DNA of 64,000 nt from Akkermansia massiliensis (GTDB taxonomy: Bacteria; Verrucomicrobiota; Verrucomicrobiia; Verrucomicrobiales; Akkermansiaceae), in the NCBI RefSeq assembly GCF_018847375.1, contig NZ_CP072036.1, forward strand, positions 310,001-374,000. Direction: 5' to 3'. Both the position numbers and the translations under genes were made by a program. The notes below the pieces were generated by a model. That model did not search any database. It was not told the origin of the DNA and saw only the letters and a program-made list of their open reading frames with translations. Below are positions 46,203 to 53,689 of the stretch, piece after piece (the first letter of the stretch is position 1; each line of letters opens with the position of its first letter).

Positions 46203-47111
46203 TCACTTCAGCACGTTCTGCGTGGTCTTGAAATGCATCTTGGCCACCTTCGGAAGCATCTGCTCCCCATGCTGGGCCACCAACTGGCGAGCGGCCTTTA
46301 CTACCTGGCCGGAAGCCCCCAGCGGCAGCTTCATGCCGGCGGCCTCTCCCGCCGCATCCATCCAGTTCACAAAACGTTCGCGCGCCAGAATGGACGCCGC
46401 GGCCACCGCCACGTCACTTTCCGCCCGGACGCGCTGTTCCAGCCTGATGGACAGCTTTTTGGCCGCCAGGGCCCTTTTCAGTACAAACGGATTGGCAAAC
46501 TGGTCGCTCAGAGCCATGGGGCAGTCCGGCACCTTGGCCGCCAGGCCCTCAATCACCGTGGCATGCCCCCAGGCCAGAAAACGGTTCAAATTCTTGAACT
46601 CCGGATAAAGCTGGTTGTACCTCTCCGGGCCGATGCTCACCAGATGGAACCGGATGCCGGGCACCCTGCGTATCCCTTCCGCCAGGGAACGGATTCTGGC
46701 GGAAGAACCCACCAGCTTGCTGTCACAGACGCCCAGCTTGCGCAGCGCGGCGCCTATGCGCCCGTCCGCATAAACACCGGCCACCACCAGAGGGCCGAAA
46801 TAATCCCCCTTGCCGCTCTCGTCAATGCCGAAATGGGCTCCCTTACCCCCCTCATCCTCTTCCGCTTCCTCCGGCAGTGACAGGAGGCCGGTCACCTGCG
46901 GCTCCAGCGTAAACTCTATAAAATCGTCCGTTCCCTTCCCCTGCAGAAGAAGCTTGTTCTTCTTCTCATAAACCGTCACCAGCAGGGAAGGCCCGGCAAA
47001 GGAAAAGCGCGCGTAGGGAACCTCCCTTCTTTCAAACCCCTTTCCCTCAAGAATGGACTCAAGCCTTCCGGCCTGAGCGTCAGTCAGCATGGTTGTAAAC
47101 GTGGTGCGCAT
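46203..47111 (-). CDS. rnhC: Ribonuclease HIII
   Basis: About 302 residues. An N-terminal TBP-like substrate domain (residues 1-90) precedes the catalytic domain with GIDESGKGDYFGPLVVAGVY (Asp-Glu pair), GVCDSKLVG and AESDVAVAAASILARERFV. The DESGKG spelling distinguishes type HIII from HII. It removes RNA from RNA-DNA hybrids. The ATG at 47111 is chosen; the upstream extension is not family-like. It ends 5 nt from rlpA. Confidence 0.9.
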   Translation of the reverse strand: MRTTFTTMLTDAQAGRLESILEGKGFERREVPYARFSFAGPSLLVTVYEKKNKLLLQGKGTDDFIEFTLEPQVTGLLSLPEEAEEDEGGKGAHFGIDESGKGDYFGPLVVAGVYADGRIGAALRKLGVCDSKLVGSSARIRSLAEGIRRVPGIRFHLVSIGPERYNQLYPEFKNLNRFLAWGHATVIEGLAAKVPDCPMALSDQFANPFVLKRALAAKKLSIRLEQRVRAESDVAVAAASILARERFVNWMDAAGEAAGMKLPLGASGQVVKAARQLVAQHGEQMLPKVAKMHFKTTQNVLK

Positions 47112-47234
47112 ATGCTCCCTCCCGGCGCCGGAACGCCCGGCGGGGAATAATGGAAGCATTCAAACCGTTCCGGTCAAGCAAAATCCCCGCATCACGCGGT
47201 TGAGGACGCAAAAATCAAGCATGCCACGGATTGT

Positions 47235-47275
47235 GTGATTTTTTAGGAGACAAATCACGCACGCTGAACTATAAA
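47235..47275 (+). promoter_or_regulatory. Possible promoter/operator of the HU gene
   Basis: GTGATT and AATCAC form an inverted repeat with a 12-bp spacer (47235-47258), just before a TATAAA at 47270-47275. The -35 is weak. Confidence 0.35.
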
Positions 47276-47306
47276 ACTCATACATTCATATCATTCTGCA
47301 CTCCAT

Positions 47307-47612
47307 ATGGCTAAAACATTAACAAAACGAGACCTCGTTAACAAGATCAGCGCCGAAACCAACTTCACCCAGATTGAAGTGTTCGACATCGTACAGCGTG
47401 CCGTGGACATTATCTCCAGCACACTTGCGGAAGGTGACCGTGTGGTGATTCGCAACTTTGGTACCTTCCAGGTGAAGGAAGTGAAGCCCAAGGTAGGCCG
47501 CAATCCCAAGAATCCTGACCAGGACGTGCCGATTCCGGCCCGCTCCGTCGTCAAATTCAAGGTCGGCAAGGAACTGAAGGACCAGGTCGCCAAGCTGACC
47601 GCCTCCAAGTAA
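47307..47612 (+). CDS. HU/IHF-family DNA-binding protein
   Basis: 101 residues: MAKTLTKRDLVNKISAETNF, then the DNA-binding arm region VVIRNFGTFQVKEVKPKVGR with NPKNPDQDVPIPARSVVKF. This is the bacterial histone-like fold. The C-terminal 10 residues are basic (KDQVAKLTASK). Ends in a strong terminator. Confidence 0.95.
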   Translation: MAKTLTKRDLVNKISAETNFTQIEVFDIVQRAVDIISSTLAEGDRVVIRNFGTFQVKEVKPKVGRNPKNPDQDVPIPARSVVKFKVGKELKDQVAKLTASK

Positions 47613-47641
47613 TCCCCGCAGGGACCAGACAAATTACACCG

Positions 47642-47674
47642 GGCGTCTCCATTCAGCGATGGAGGCGCCTTTTT
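47642..47674 (+). terminator. Intrinsic terminator after the HU gene
   Basis: Stem GGCGTCTCCAT / ATGGAGGCGCC with a short loop and TTTTTG. Confidence 0.9.
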
Positions 47675-47712
47675 GTTTGCAATTTGCGCGGCAATCGGGA
47701 ATATAGGGAACC

Positions 47713-48351
47713 GTGAGCATGTTCCGGATACAGCACATTCTCCTGATCGCCGCCGCAGGGCTCTGCTCCTGCGCCACCGAACGTACGGTGACCACCAGCC
47801 TTCAGCCCAAACAGCGCCCGGACTCGGCAAAAACGGACGCGGAGCTGATGGATGCCCTGGAGGCGAAATTCGCCGGCGGCTTCGGCCAGCAGACGGACAA
47901 GGAAGGCAACACCAAGATGGTCTCCCAGAAACGGAGCTCCTTTGAAGGACTCCGGTACAACGGCGACATGTCCCAATTTGAGAAAAAGGCCTTTGAAACC
48001 ACCGCCTTTGAAAAAAAGAAATTTGACGGAGCCGCCACACAGTTTGAAACCAGGAAATGGGACGGCGTCAAATCCTTCACGGATGGAAAACTGGAAACAC
48101 CGGACTTCATTGCCCGGGCCAAGGGCGTGAATACCCAGTCCTGGCAAGATGCCTCCAAACAATACGCCACGCAGCAATCCGACCTTCAGGGCCGCTCCTG
48201 GAAGGAGGCGGACAAACACCTCGGACGCACCGTCAACCGGGACATTGAAGCCAAGCGGCAGAGCTTTGAACAACCCACCATGATGAGCGCTCGCCAGGCC
48301 CAGGCCCGCACCATCCAGGAAACACGGGAAATGATGGGGCGGACGGACTAG
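47713..48351 (+). CDS. Putative lipoprotein with repeated FE/KF motifs
   Basis: 212 residues from GTG (an ATG two codons later is possible), with AGGGAA five bases upstream. Lipobox AGLCSC near residue 20. The mature protein is hydrophilic with a stretch of short aromatic-acidic repeats: SSFEGL, SQFEKKAFETTAFEKKKF, TQFETRKW. No known domain is recognised. Not in an operon with HU because of the intervening terminator. Confidence 0.75.
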   Translation: MSMFRIQHILLIAAAGLCSCATERTVTTSLQPKQRPDSAKTDAELMDALEAKFAGGFGQQTDKEGNTKMVSQKRSSFEGLRYNGDMSQFEKKAFETTAFEKKKFDGAATQFETRKWDGVKSFTDGKLETPDFIARAKGVNTQSWQDASKQYATQQSDLQGRSWKEADKHLGRTVNRDIEAKRQSFEQPTMMSARQAQARTIQETREMMGRTD

Positions 48352-48393
48352 CGCGCCAACGTTCCGGACGTGATCCCATGCCACATTTCAGGT

Positions 48394-48423
48394 TCGACAT
48401 TGTTTTCAGCCGCCCTCTATAAT
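48394..48423 (+). promoter_or_regulatory. Possible promoter giving a leaderless transcript
   Basis: TCGACA (48394-48399) and a perfect TATAAT (48418-48423) with 18 bp between. Transcription would begin about 7 bp after the -10, at or next to the GTG of the gene at 48431. Confidence 0.5.
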
Positions 48424-48430
48424 CCCGCCC

Positions 48431-48694
48431 GTGAGTGCCAAAGACGTTCCACCTTCCATCACCCTGCCTACCAGCGACTACTATACCATTGTCAAAATGA
48501 GCAATCATGCCGTCGTGGGAGTATTCCGCCAGCATGTCTTTGCACGCCGCGGCACGCGCCGTTACGCACCCCCCATTCCGGAAGAGCACGACTCCTACTG
48601 CGTTAAAAGAACTCCGGAACGTGTCATGGTGCAAATCTTTCATGACGGCAACGAAGTTTACCGTTGCATTTTTGTGCCGCCTGCCGATTATTGA
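48431..48694 (+). CDS. Small protein of unknown function
   Basis: 87 residues beginning at GTG. It reads MSAKDVPPSITLPTSDYYTI and ends EVYRCIFVPPADY; no signal peptide or membrane segment. A strong -10 lies 8 nt before the start, suggesting leaderless mRNA. The following lipoprotein gene starts 13 nt later, so the two are likely cotranscribed. I do not recognise a family. Confidence 0.55.
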   Translation: MSAKDVPPSITLPTSDYYTIVKMSNHAVVGVFRQHVFARRGTRRYAPPIPEEHDSYCVKRTPERVMVQIFHDGNEVYRCIFVPPADY

Positions 48695-48707
48695 CGGCAG
48701 GACAACC

Positions 48708-49151
48708 ATGAAAGCGCCTTTTTTCAGTCTGGCCTTCTGCCTCATTACAAGTCTGATTGCAGCCTGTTCCTCCCCCTCGGGACCCAATGCGTGGACGCCG
48801 GTCACTTCCGGCCCGCCGCGTGCGCCCATCCCTCAGAACGAAGTTCTGGTCATTGATGAATACCCCATGGGGGAATATACCAACGTAGGGCACTTTAACG
48901 GTCCTGAAGGGCGCATTGTCCATGTCTCCATGGAAGACAAGGAACTGATCGACTACTTCACCAGGGAGGCTGCCGCCATGGGCGGCAACACCGTCGTCAT
49001 CAGGGAACCGCGCATCCGCTACCGTTCCGGTGAAGGCAAGAGCAGCCGGGTGGACGTCATCCATGTGCGGGAGGAAATGGGAACGCACGGCGCGGAAGAC
49101 CTGGGCATGGACTCGCTCCCCATTGATGAAGAATCCCTGCGGATTTATTAA
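48708..49151 (+). CDS. Putative lipoprotein of unknown function
   Basis: 147 residues from the ATG at 48708 with signal peptide and lipobox LIAAC at about residue 20. The mature part holds one alpha/beta region (RIVHVSMEDKELIDYFTREA, AMGGNTVVIREPRIRY) that resembles small secreted YbjQ-like folds only loosely. The frame reaches further upstream but that part overlaps the 87-residue gene in another frame. Confidence 0.75.
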   Translation: MKAPFFSLAFCLITSLIAACSSPSGPNAWTPVTSGPPRAPIPQNEVLVIDEYPMGEYTNVGHFNGPEGRIVHVSMEDKELIDYFTREAAAMGGNTVVIREPRIRYRSGEGKSSRVDVIHVREEMGTHGAEDLGMDSLPIDEESLRIY

Positions 49152-49163
49152 TCCGGCCCCACT

Positions 49164-49196
49164 GCCCTGCGCGATCTCCCGCCCAGGGCTTTTTTC
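49164..49196 (+). terminator. Weak terminator after the lipoprotein gene
   Basis: GCCCTG / CAGGGC with a 14-nt loop, then TTTTTT. Ends at the convergent gene's stop. Confidence 0.55.
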
Positions 49197-49410
49197 AGCC
49201 TTTTCTATTGGCCGCGCCGCAATGCGGGCACTCCGCATGGGAATTCCCGTCCTCCACATAAAACCGGAACCCGCATATCCGGCACCGTACCTTGCGCCTC
49301 CGGTCCAGGAAAGACCGTACCCACCCCGTTGCCAGGCAAATGAACACTACGGCGCAAAAACCGCCGGACGCCAGCAAAAACAGGCGCAGCAAAAAATCGT
49401 GAAGGGTCAT
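49195..49410 (-). CDS. Small membrane protein with a zinc ribbon
   Basis: 71 residues: one transmembrane helix (LLASGGFCAVVFICLATGW) and a C-terminal zinc ribbon CRICGFRFYVEDGNSHAECPHCGA with two CxxC pairs. It directly follows the TonB-like gene (2 nt gap) and is last in the exbB-exbD-tonB-like operon. Function unknown. Confidence 0.7.
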   Translation of the reverse strand: MTLHDFLLRLFLLASGGFCAVVFICLATGWVRSFLDRRRKVRCRICGFRFYVEDGNSHAECPHCGAANRKG

Positions 49411-49412
49411 GC

Positions 49413-50177
49413 TCACGGCTCTTCCTCCTTCCATTCAATGGACATGGTGCCGCTCCGCGGCTCCCGGGACGGAACCCAGCGCAGGGAGCGGGCAAACCTC
49501 ATGGCGGACTCGTCCGCTCCATTGCTGCCGGAAGACTCCAGCAGCAGCACCTGGGAGGGAACGCCCCATACGTCCACTACCACAAAAAACTCGCTTCTCA
49601 GCCCCGTATGGTCCTCGCTCCTGGAAAAACCGGACAGGGAGCCGGCTGTAACAATCCGGCCGTCCAGCCCCGGAGAACAAAAAGACAGGTAGGGAATGCA
49701 CGTGCCGGAAACATCCAGGGAAGGATTCATCATGGCGCGTATATGGAAATCCGGATGCTGCCACATGCGCCACACCTGGTCCGCCACGGTGGGGACGGAC
49801 ACGGGGGGAAGAGGAGCCAGAGGCGTATCGGCGGAGCGCAGGGAAGGCAGAGTCACGCCCGTTTCCCCGATCGGGCCGGCTGTCACCGGATCAGCCCAGA
49901 CGGGGCCCCTTACGGGCAGCGGAGTATTGCGCAGCACATACTGGTGCAGGCGCGGATTATCCGCAGGAAGCAGAACCACGGCGCCCGGCTGGTCCCCCCG
50001 GCGGCGGACTCCCGGCACCTCCACATGGACAAACACGGCGGCCACGGATGCGCAAACGCCGAACAAAAGCATCCACAGCAAAATGCGCCAGCGCAAAATG
50101 CCGGTCTCCCGCCAGTCAAACGTCAACCCCACGTGGAGGTCGAAAATCTTGGCCCGGCTCTTTTTGTTCAGCTTCAT
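49413..50177 (-). CDS. Divergent TonB-like protein of a second ExbBD operon
   Basis: About 254 residues from the ATG at 50177. A single transmembrane helix (WRILLWMLLFGVCASVAAVF, about residues 29-48) is followed by a Pro-rich periplasmic spacer (TPLAPLPPVSVPTVAD) and a C-terminal domain with the TonB-like pattern SEFFVVVDVWGVPSQVLLLE, then DESAMRFARSLRWVPSR. It follows ExbD- and ExbB-like genes, which supports the assignment more than sequence alone. Another start at 50219 overlaps the exbD-like gene. Confidence 0.7.
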   Translation of the reverse strand: MKLNKKSRAKIFDLHVGLTFDWRETGILRWRILLWMLLFGVCASVAAVFVHVEVPGVRRRGDQPGAVVLLPADNPRLHQYVLRNTPLPVRGPVWADPVTAGPIGETGVTLPSLRSADTPLAPLPPVSVPTVADQVWRMWQHPDFHIRAMMNPSLDVSGTCIPYLSFCSPGLDGRIVTAGSLSGFSRSEDHTGLRSEFFVVVDVWGVPSQVLLLESSGSNGADESAMRFARSLRWVPSREPRSGTMSIEWKEEEP

Positions 50178-50196
50178 GCGGCAGAATGGAAAAAAA

Positions 50197-50631
50197 TCAA
50201 TCCGCAGGCTCCGCGGCAATATAGCACGTCATTCCCTTGGCAAGCACCATATCCACCAACTGCTGTTCCAGAGCCCGAGAAACGGCGGAATCCAGCCGCA
50301 AGGCAATCCCCACGCGTCCCCCTCCATCCCCCTCGTTCTCCCGGGAAATCCGGTCCAATTCTGCGGAAACGCCGGGAAGGCCGCCTTCAATCAGGCGGTT
50401 CCCAATGTAAAAAGCGGGCTGGTCGCCGGCCGTGACGGAAATAAACTCCACATCCCCCACAATATTCATCAGGAAACGGGAGGACGGGGCCTTCACCTCA
50501 TACCCGTACGCCATTCCCACGCGGGAAGTCATGATCGTCAGCACGCAAACAAGCACGACCAAATCCAGCAGGACGACCACCTGCATGAAAAACGCCCCGG
50601 TGGGCAACGTTGAGCGCGTCTTGATCTGCAT
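50197..50631 (-). CDS. Divergent ExbD/TolR-like protein
   Basis: 144 residues. A transmembrane helix (MQVVVLLDLVVLVCVLTIM, about 16-34) contains an Asp (LLDLVV) as in ExbD, and is followed by a periplasmic domain with FYIGNRLIEGGLPGVSAELD and VSRALEQQLVDMVLAKGMTC, matching the ExbD secondary-structure order. Weaker match than the pair at 580-1854. Sits between ExbB-like and TonB-like genes. Confidence 0.7.
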   Translation of the reverse strand: MQIKTRSTLPTGAFFMQVVVLLDLVVLVCVLTIMTSRVGMAYGYEVKAPSSRFLMNIVGDVEFISVTAGDQPAFYIGNRLIEGGLPGVSAELDRISRENEGDGGGRVGIALRLDSAVSRALEQQLVDMVLAKGMTCYIAAEPAD

Positions 50632-50655
50632 GCCTTTTTTCCTTCCCTGTTACGC

Positions 50656-51306
50656 TTACACTCCCCGTCCGGCCATGCTCTCTCCCTCCTCGCGCCTCTG
50701 GCGGGCGTCGCACACCAGGCACACGGCCTCCGTGCCGGCCCGTTCCAGGGAATGCACGATCTGGCGGGAGCGGGAAGCCAGGTAGGAATAAAACAAATAA
50801 GCGGGAATCGCAATGCTCAGCCCCAGGGCGGAGCTCAGCAGGGCCTGGTAAACGGCGTCCGACATGGCGAGGGTGGGGGCCTTCCCTTCCAGGAGGCCCG
50901 GCTGGGAATAAAAACCCACCAGCCCCTGAATCGTCCCCAGGACGCCTATCAGCGGACTCACCGTAGCCACCACCAGGAGGCCGCGGATATTCTTCTCAAT
51001 CTGGAACACCTCCATCTGCACGGAATCCTCCGCCACGGTCCGGAGCTCTTCACGCCGCAATCCGGCATGCGCCAGCACGGAGGCAACCACACGGGCCGCC
51101 GGGCCAGGCAGAATGGAAGCCTCATGCCGGGCTTCATCCGTCTTTCCGGCATTCACCAGCTTGGAAATGCCCCTTAAAAAATCCCCGGTATTAATCTGAA
51201 TCCTGTGGAAATATAAAATCCGCTCCGCAACAACCGCCAGCGCGTACACGGCCAGAATGCTTAAAACCCAGAACAACGGCCCTATCTTGATGATCAATTC
51301 ATTCAT
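50656..51306 (-). CDS. MotA/TolQ/ExbB-like proton channel protein
   Basis: About 216 residues from the ATG at 51306. Helices at about 8-27 (IGPLFWVLSILAVYALAVVA), then the pair VVATVSPLIGVLGTIQGLVGF and ALLSSALGLSIAIPAYLFY match ExbB. It is the first gene of the divergent minus-strand exbB-exbD-tonB-like operon. A longer upstream frame is Cys-rich and unlikely. Confidence 0.87.
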   Translation of the reverse strand: MNELIIKIGPLFWVLSILAVYALAVVAERILYFHRIQINTGDFLRGISKLVNAGKTDEARHEASILPGPAARVVASVLAHAGLRREELRTVAEDSVQMEVFQIEKNIRGLLVVATVSPLIGVLGTIQGLVGFYSQPGLLEGKAPTLAMSDAVYQALLSSALGLSIAIPAYLFYSYLASRSRQIVHSLERAGTEAVCLVCDARQRREEGESMAGRGV

Positions 51307-51361
51307 AACCCACTTTCTCGCGTCAGATGATGCACACTTTCCATGTAAATTCAATCCAAAC

Positions 51362-52087
51362 CTATGTAGCCCGGCAGCCGAGCTTCTGCAGCAGCCGCGT
51401 TCCGGCCCACAATAAAACGGCGCCGATCCACAGCAGGGAACCCAGGCACAACAGCCATACCGCATCAAACAGGCACATGCCGGAAAGCAGCAGCACCACG
51501 GCCGCCTGAACCCGGGGCCTGCCCGCTTCACGCCGGGCCACCATGGAAATCAGGCAGGTAAACGCAAACAGGCCGAAAGCATACCACAGCAGGGACGCGG
51601 GCAGCACGGGTTCCCCGGCCGCATGGGCAAACACCAGCCCGGCGGCCAGCACCCACAGCCCGCGGCACAGCCCCATCAGAAAAACGGAGCCGCTCCACAA
51701 CTTGTGAAACATATTGTACAGGGAAATCACGATCAGCAGCACAGCGCCCGCGGCAAACTCCCCGCCCAGCGCCATATTCAGCACCAGGCCGGACAGCCCG
51801 GCCACCAGGGACAGCAGCCTCAGCACGGACACGCTCACCGCGCCGCACGGCACGGGACGGTCCGGATAACGGGAAGCGTCCCACCTGGCATCCACACGGT
51901 CATTCTCCCACATGCCGTACAAATAAAAGCACACCCCCATCAGCACCACGCCCGCATACAGGCCGGCAGGCGGCAGCTCCGCTCCCCGGACGGCAGCCCA
52001 CGCCACGGCCGCATTGGTGAACAGCGTGGGAATATTGGCCGGACGGGAGGAACGGATCACTCCCCTCAATAAACGGCAATCATGCAT
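51362..52087 (-). CDS. UbiA-family prenyltransferase-like membrane protein
   Basis: About 241 residues, six to eight hydrophobic segments. The first Asp-rich motif is ENDRVDARWDASRYPDRP (NDxxDxxxD), the second is reduced to SLYNMFHKLW with no Asp, so the substrate-binding aspartates of the second motif are not evident. Quinone-biosynthesis partners are not adjacent. Possibly an EboC-like relative. It lies upstream of the ExbB-like operon with a 55-nt gap. Confidence 0.78.
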   Translation of the reverse strand: MHDCRLLRGVIRSSRPANIPTLFTNAAVAWAAVRGAELPPAGLYAGVVLMGVCFYLYGMWENDRVDARWDASRYPDRPVPCGAVSVSVLRLLSLVAGLSGLVLNMALGGEFAAGAVLLIVISLYNMFHKLWSGSVFLMGLCRGLWVLAAGLVFAHAAGEPVLPASLLWYAFGLFAFTCLISMVARREAGRPRVQAAVVLLLSGMCLFDAVWLLCLGSLLWIGAVLLWAGTRLLQKLGCRAT

Positions 52088-52264
52088 CGGCGCACACTGT
52101 ATAGGGAAAAACGGCATTTACCAAGCACATCCACAGTCAGCAAAAGTGTGGAGACGGCCCTCCCTACCATGCAGGGCGGTATCCATACATACCCAGAAAT
52201 AGATTGTCTTTACAGGGCTGTTCCCTATCATCCGGAAACATTAAAGCTTCTTTTTCTCCCCTCC

Positions 52265-53383
52265 ATGAATATCAGAACCCACATCCAGGCGCTTCTCATC
52301 TGTACCATGGCCTTATCTGCACAGGCGCAAAGCATCGTGGATTCCCGGGCCTCCCTTCCCCGGGCCGTTCAGCTCCACGGGGATGAAGGAAGAGAAACGG
52401 TGCGTCCGGACGAATCCAAGCGCATCTCCCCGAACGAAGCGCCGGCCTCCCGCATGCAGCCCCAGCGCATCGTCAACCGGATAGCGGCCACCGTCAACGG
52501 TCGCCCGATCACGGCCAATGAAGTCAGCGTGCGGCTCATGCCCATCGGCGCGCAACTCGCGGCCCAGTACCCCAAACAGGGTCCCGAATTCTACAAACAG
52601 CTCGCCCTGGCGAAAAAAAACATCATTGAAGACCTGGTGGAGCGCGAACTGCTCCGCAACGAATTCGAAGGCATGGGCGGCGTCATCCGCGACTCCCTCA
52701 TTGACCAGGAAATCAACCGCACCATCCTGACCACCTTCAACGGTGACCGCTCCGCTTTCCTGAAAAACCTCAACCTCTCCGGCATGACCATCCGCGCCTT
52801 CCGGGAAATGACGAAAAAACAGCTCCAGGTCCAGATCATGCGCGCCTCCAAATACGACCAGGAAATACCGCCCACCCCGGAAGAAATACGGCAGGAATAC
52901 GAGGCAACCAAGGAACAATACCGGGACCTGACCAAGGACAAAATCAAATTCAAGAAAATCTTCATCCCCATGCTGGGGGACGACTCCGCCTCCACGCCGG
53001 AAGTGCAGCTCAACCTGGCGGAACTCATCGCCAAGGAAATCAAATCCAAAAACGCCACCTTTGAAGACATGGCCAAGCGGTACTCCAAAGACCTCTATGC
53101 GGAAAAAGGCGGCGATTGGCCCGTCACGGAGCGCTCCACGCTCTCCCCGGAATCCGCCGCCATCATCTTTGGCGCGCAGCCCGGCGAAATCATCGGGCCG
53201 CTGGTGGACTCCACCGGCTTCACCATCGTGCTGGTGGAAAAAAAGGAACTGGCCCCTCCTCCGCCACTTTCCGCCATCAAGGAGCAGATCGACATGATGG
53301 CGCGCAACAAGCGCAGCAATGAACGCTATAAAAAATGGGTGGAACGCCTCCGGAAAAAAGCCATCGTCAAGGTGTACATCTGA
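52265..53383 (+). CDS. SurA-like periplasmic peptidylprolyl isomerase/chaperone
   Basis: 372 residues from the ATG at 52265, with a signal peptide (MNIRTHIQALLICTMALSAQ). The SurA-N domain (about 70-190: RIVNRIAATVNGRPITANEV) is followed by a parvulin domain (about 230-345) with AKRYSKDLYAEKGGDWP and AIIFGAQPGEIIGPLVDSTG. Likely assists outer-membrane protein folding. Only one parvulin domain is seen. A strong terminator follows. Confidence 0.9.
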   Translation: MNIRTHIQALLICTMALSAQAQSIVDSRASLPRAVQLHGDEGRETVRPDESKRISPNEAPASRMQPQRIVNRIAATVNGRPITANEVSVRLMPIGAQLAAQYPKQGPEFYKQLALAKKNIIEDLVERELLRNEFEGMGGVIRDSLIDQEINRTILTTFNGDRSAFLKNLNLSGMTIRAFREMTKKQLQVQIMRASKYDQEIPPTPEEIRQEYEATKEQYRDLTKDKIKFKKIFIPMLGDDSASTPEVQLNLAELIAKEIKSKNATFEDMAKRYSKDLYAEKGGDWPVTERSTLSPESAAIIFGAQPGEIIGPLVDSTGFTIVLVEKKELAPPPPLSAIKEQIDMMARNKRSNERYKKWVERLRKKAIVKVYI

Positions 53384-53689
53384 GTTCCTCCCGCCTCTCC
53401 CCTTTCCCCCGTTGCCGGACCGGCCCATTCAACAAGGCCGGTCCGGCATTCTCTTTTTCATTCCCCCGGTTCCAGTCCATCCAACCGATTCATTCGTCCT
53501 CTTTCTTTGACCGGGGGCAGCTTCCTCTCAACCATATTTCCGGAAGACGCCTCCATACATAACCGGACGGCGGCTGCAAGTCATCCCGCCGGATACGTGA
53601 AGCCCTGCTGACGGAATCCGTGCAGAAACCGCATTCTGCTGAATAAAAATCTTGCAAGATTGCAGATTTCCAGTCGTAATACCACAGAT
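53384..53689. other. Intergenic region before the GH2 gene
   Basis: About 305 nt holding the strong terminator at 53414-53458 and then the upstream region of the beta-galactosidase gene. No gene seen. Confidence 0.6.
53414..53458 (+). terminator. Strong intrinsic terminator after the PPIase gene
   Basis: Perfect 12-bp stem GCCGGACCGGCC / GGCCGGTCCGGC with a 10-nt loop, followed by TTCTCTTTTT. Confidence 0.9.
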
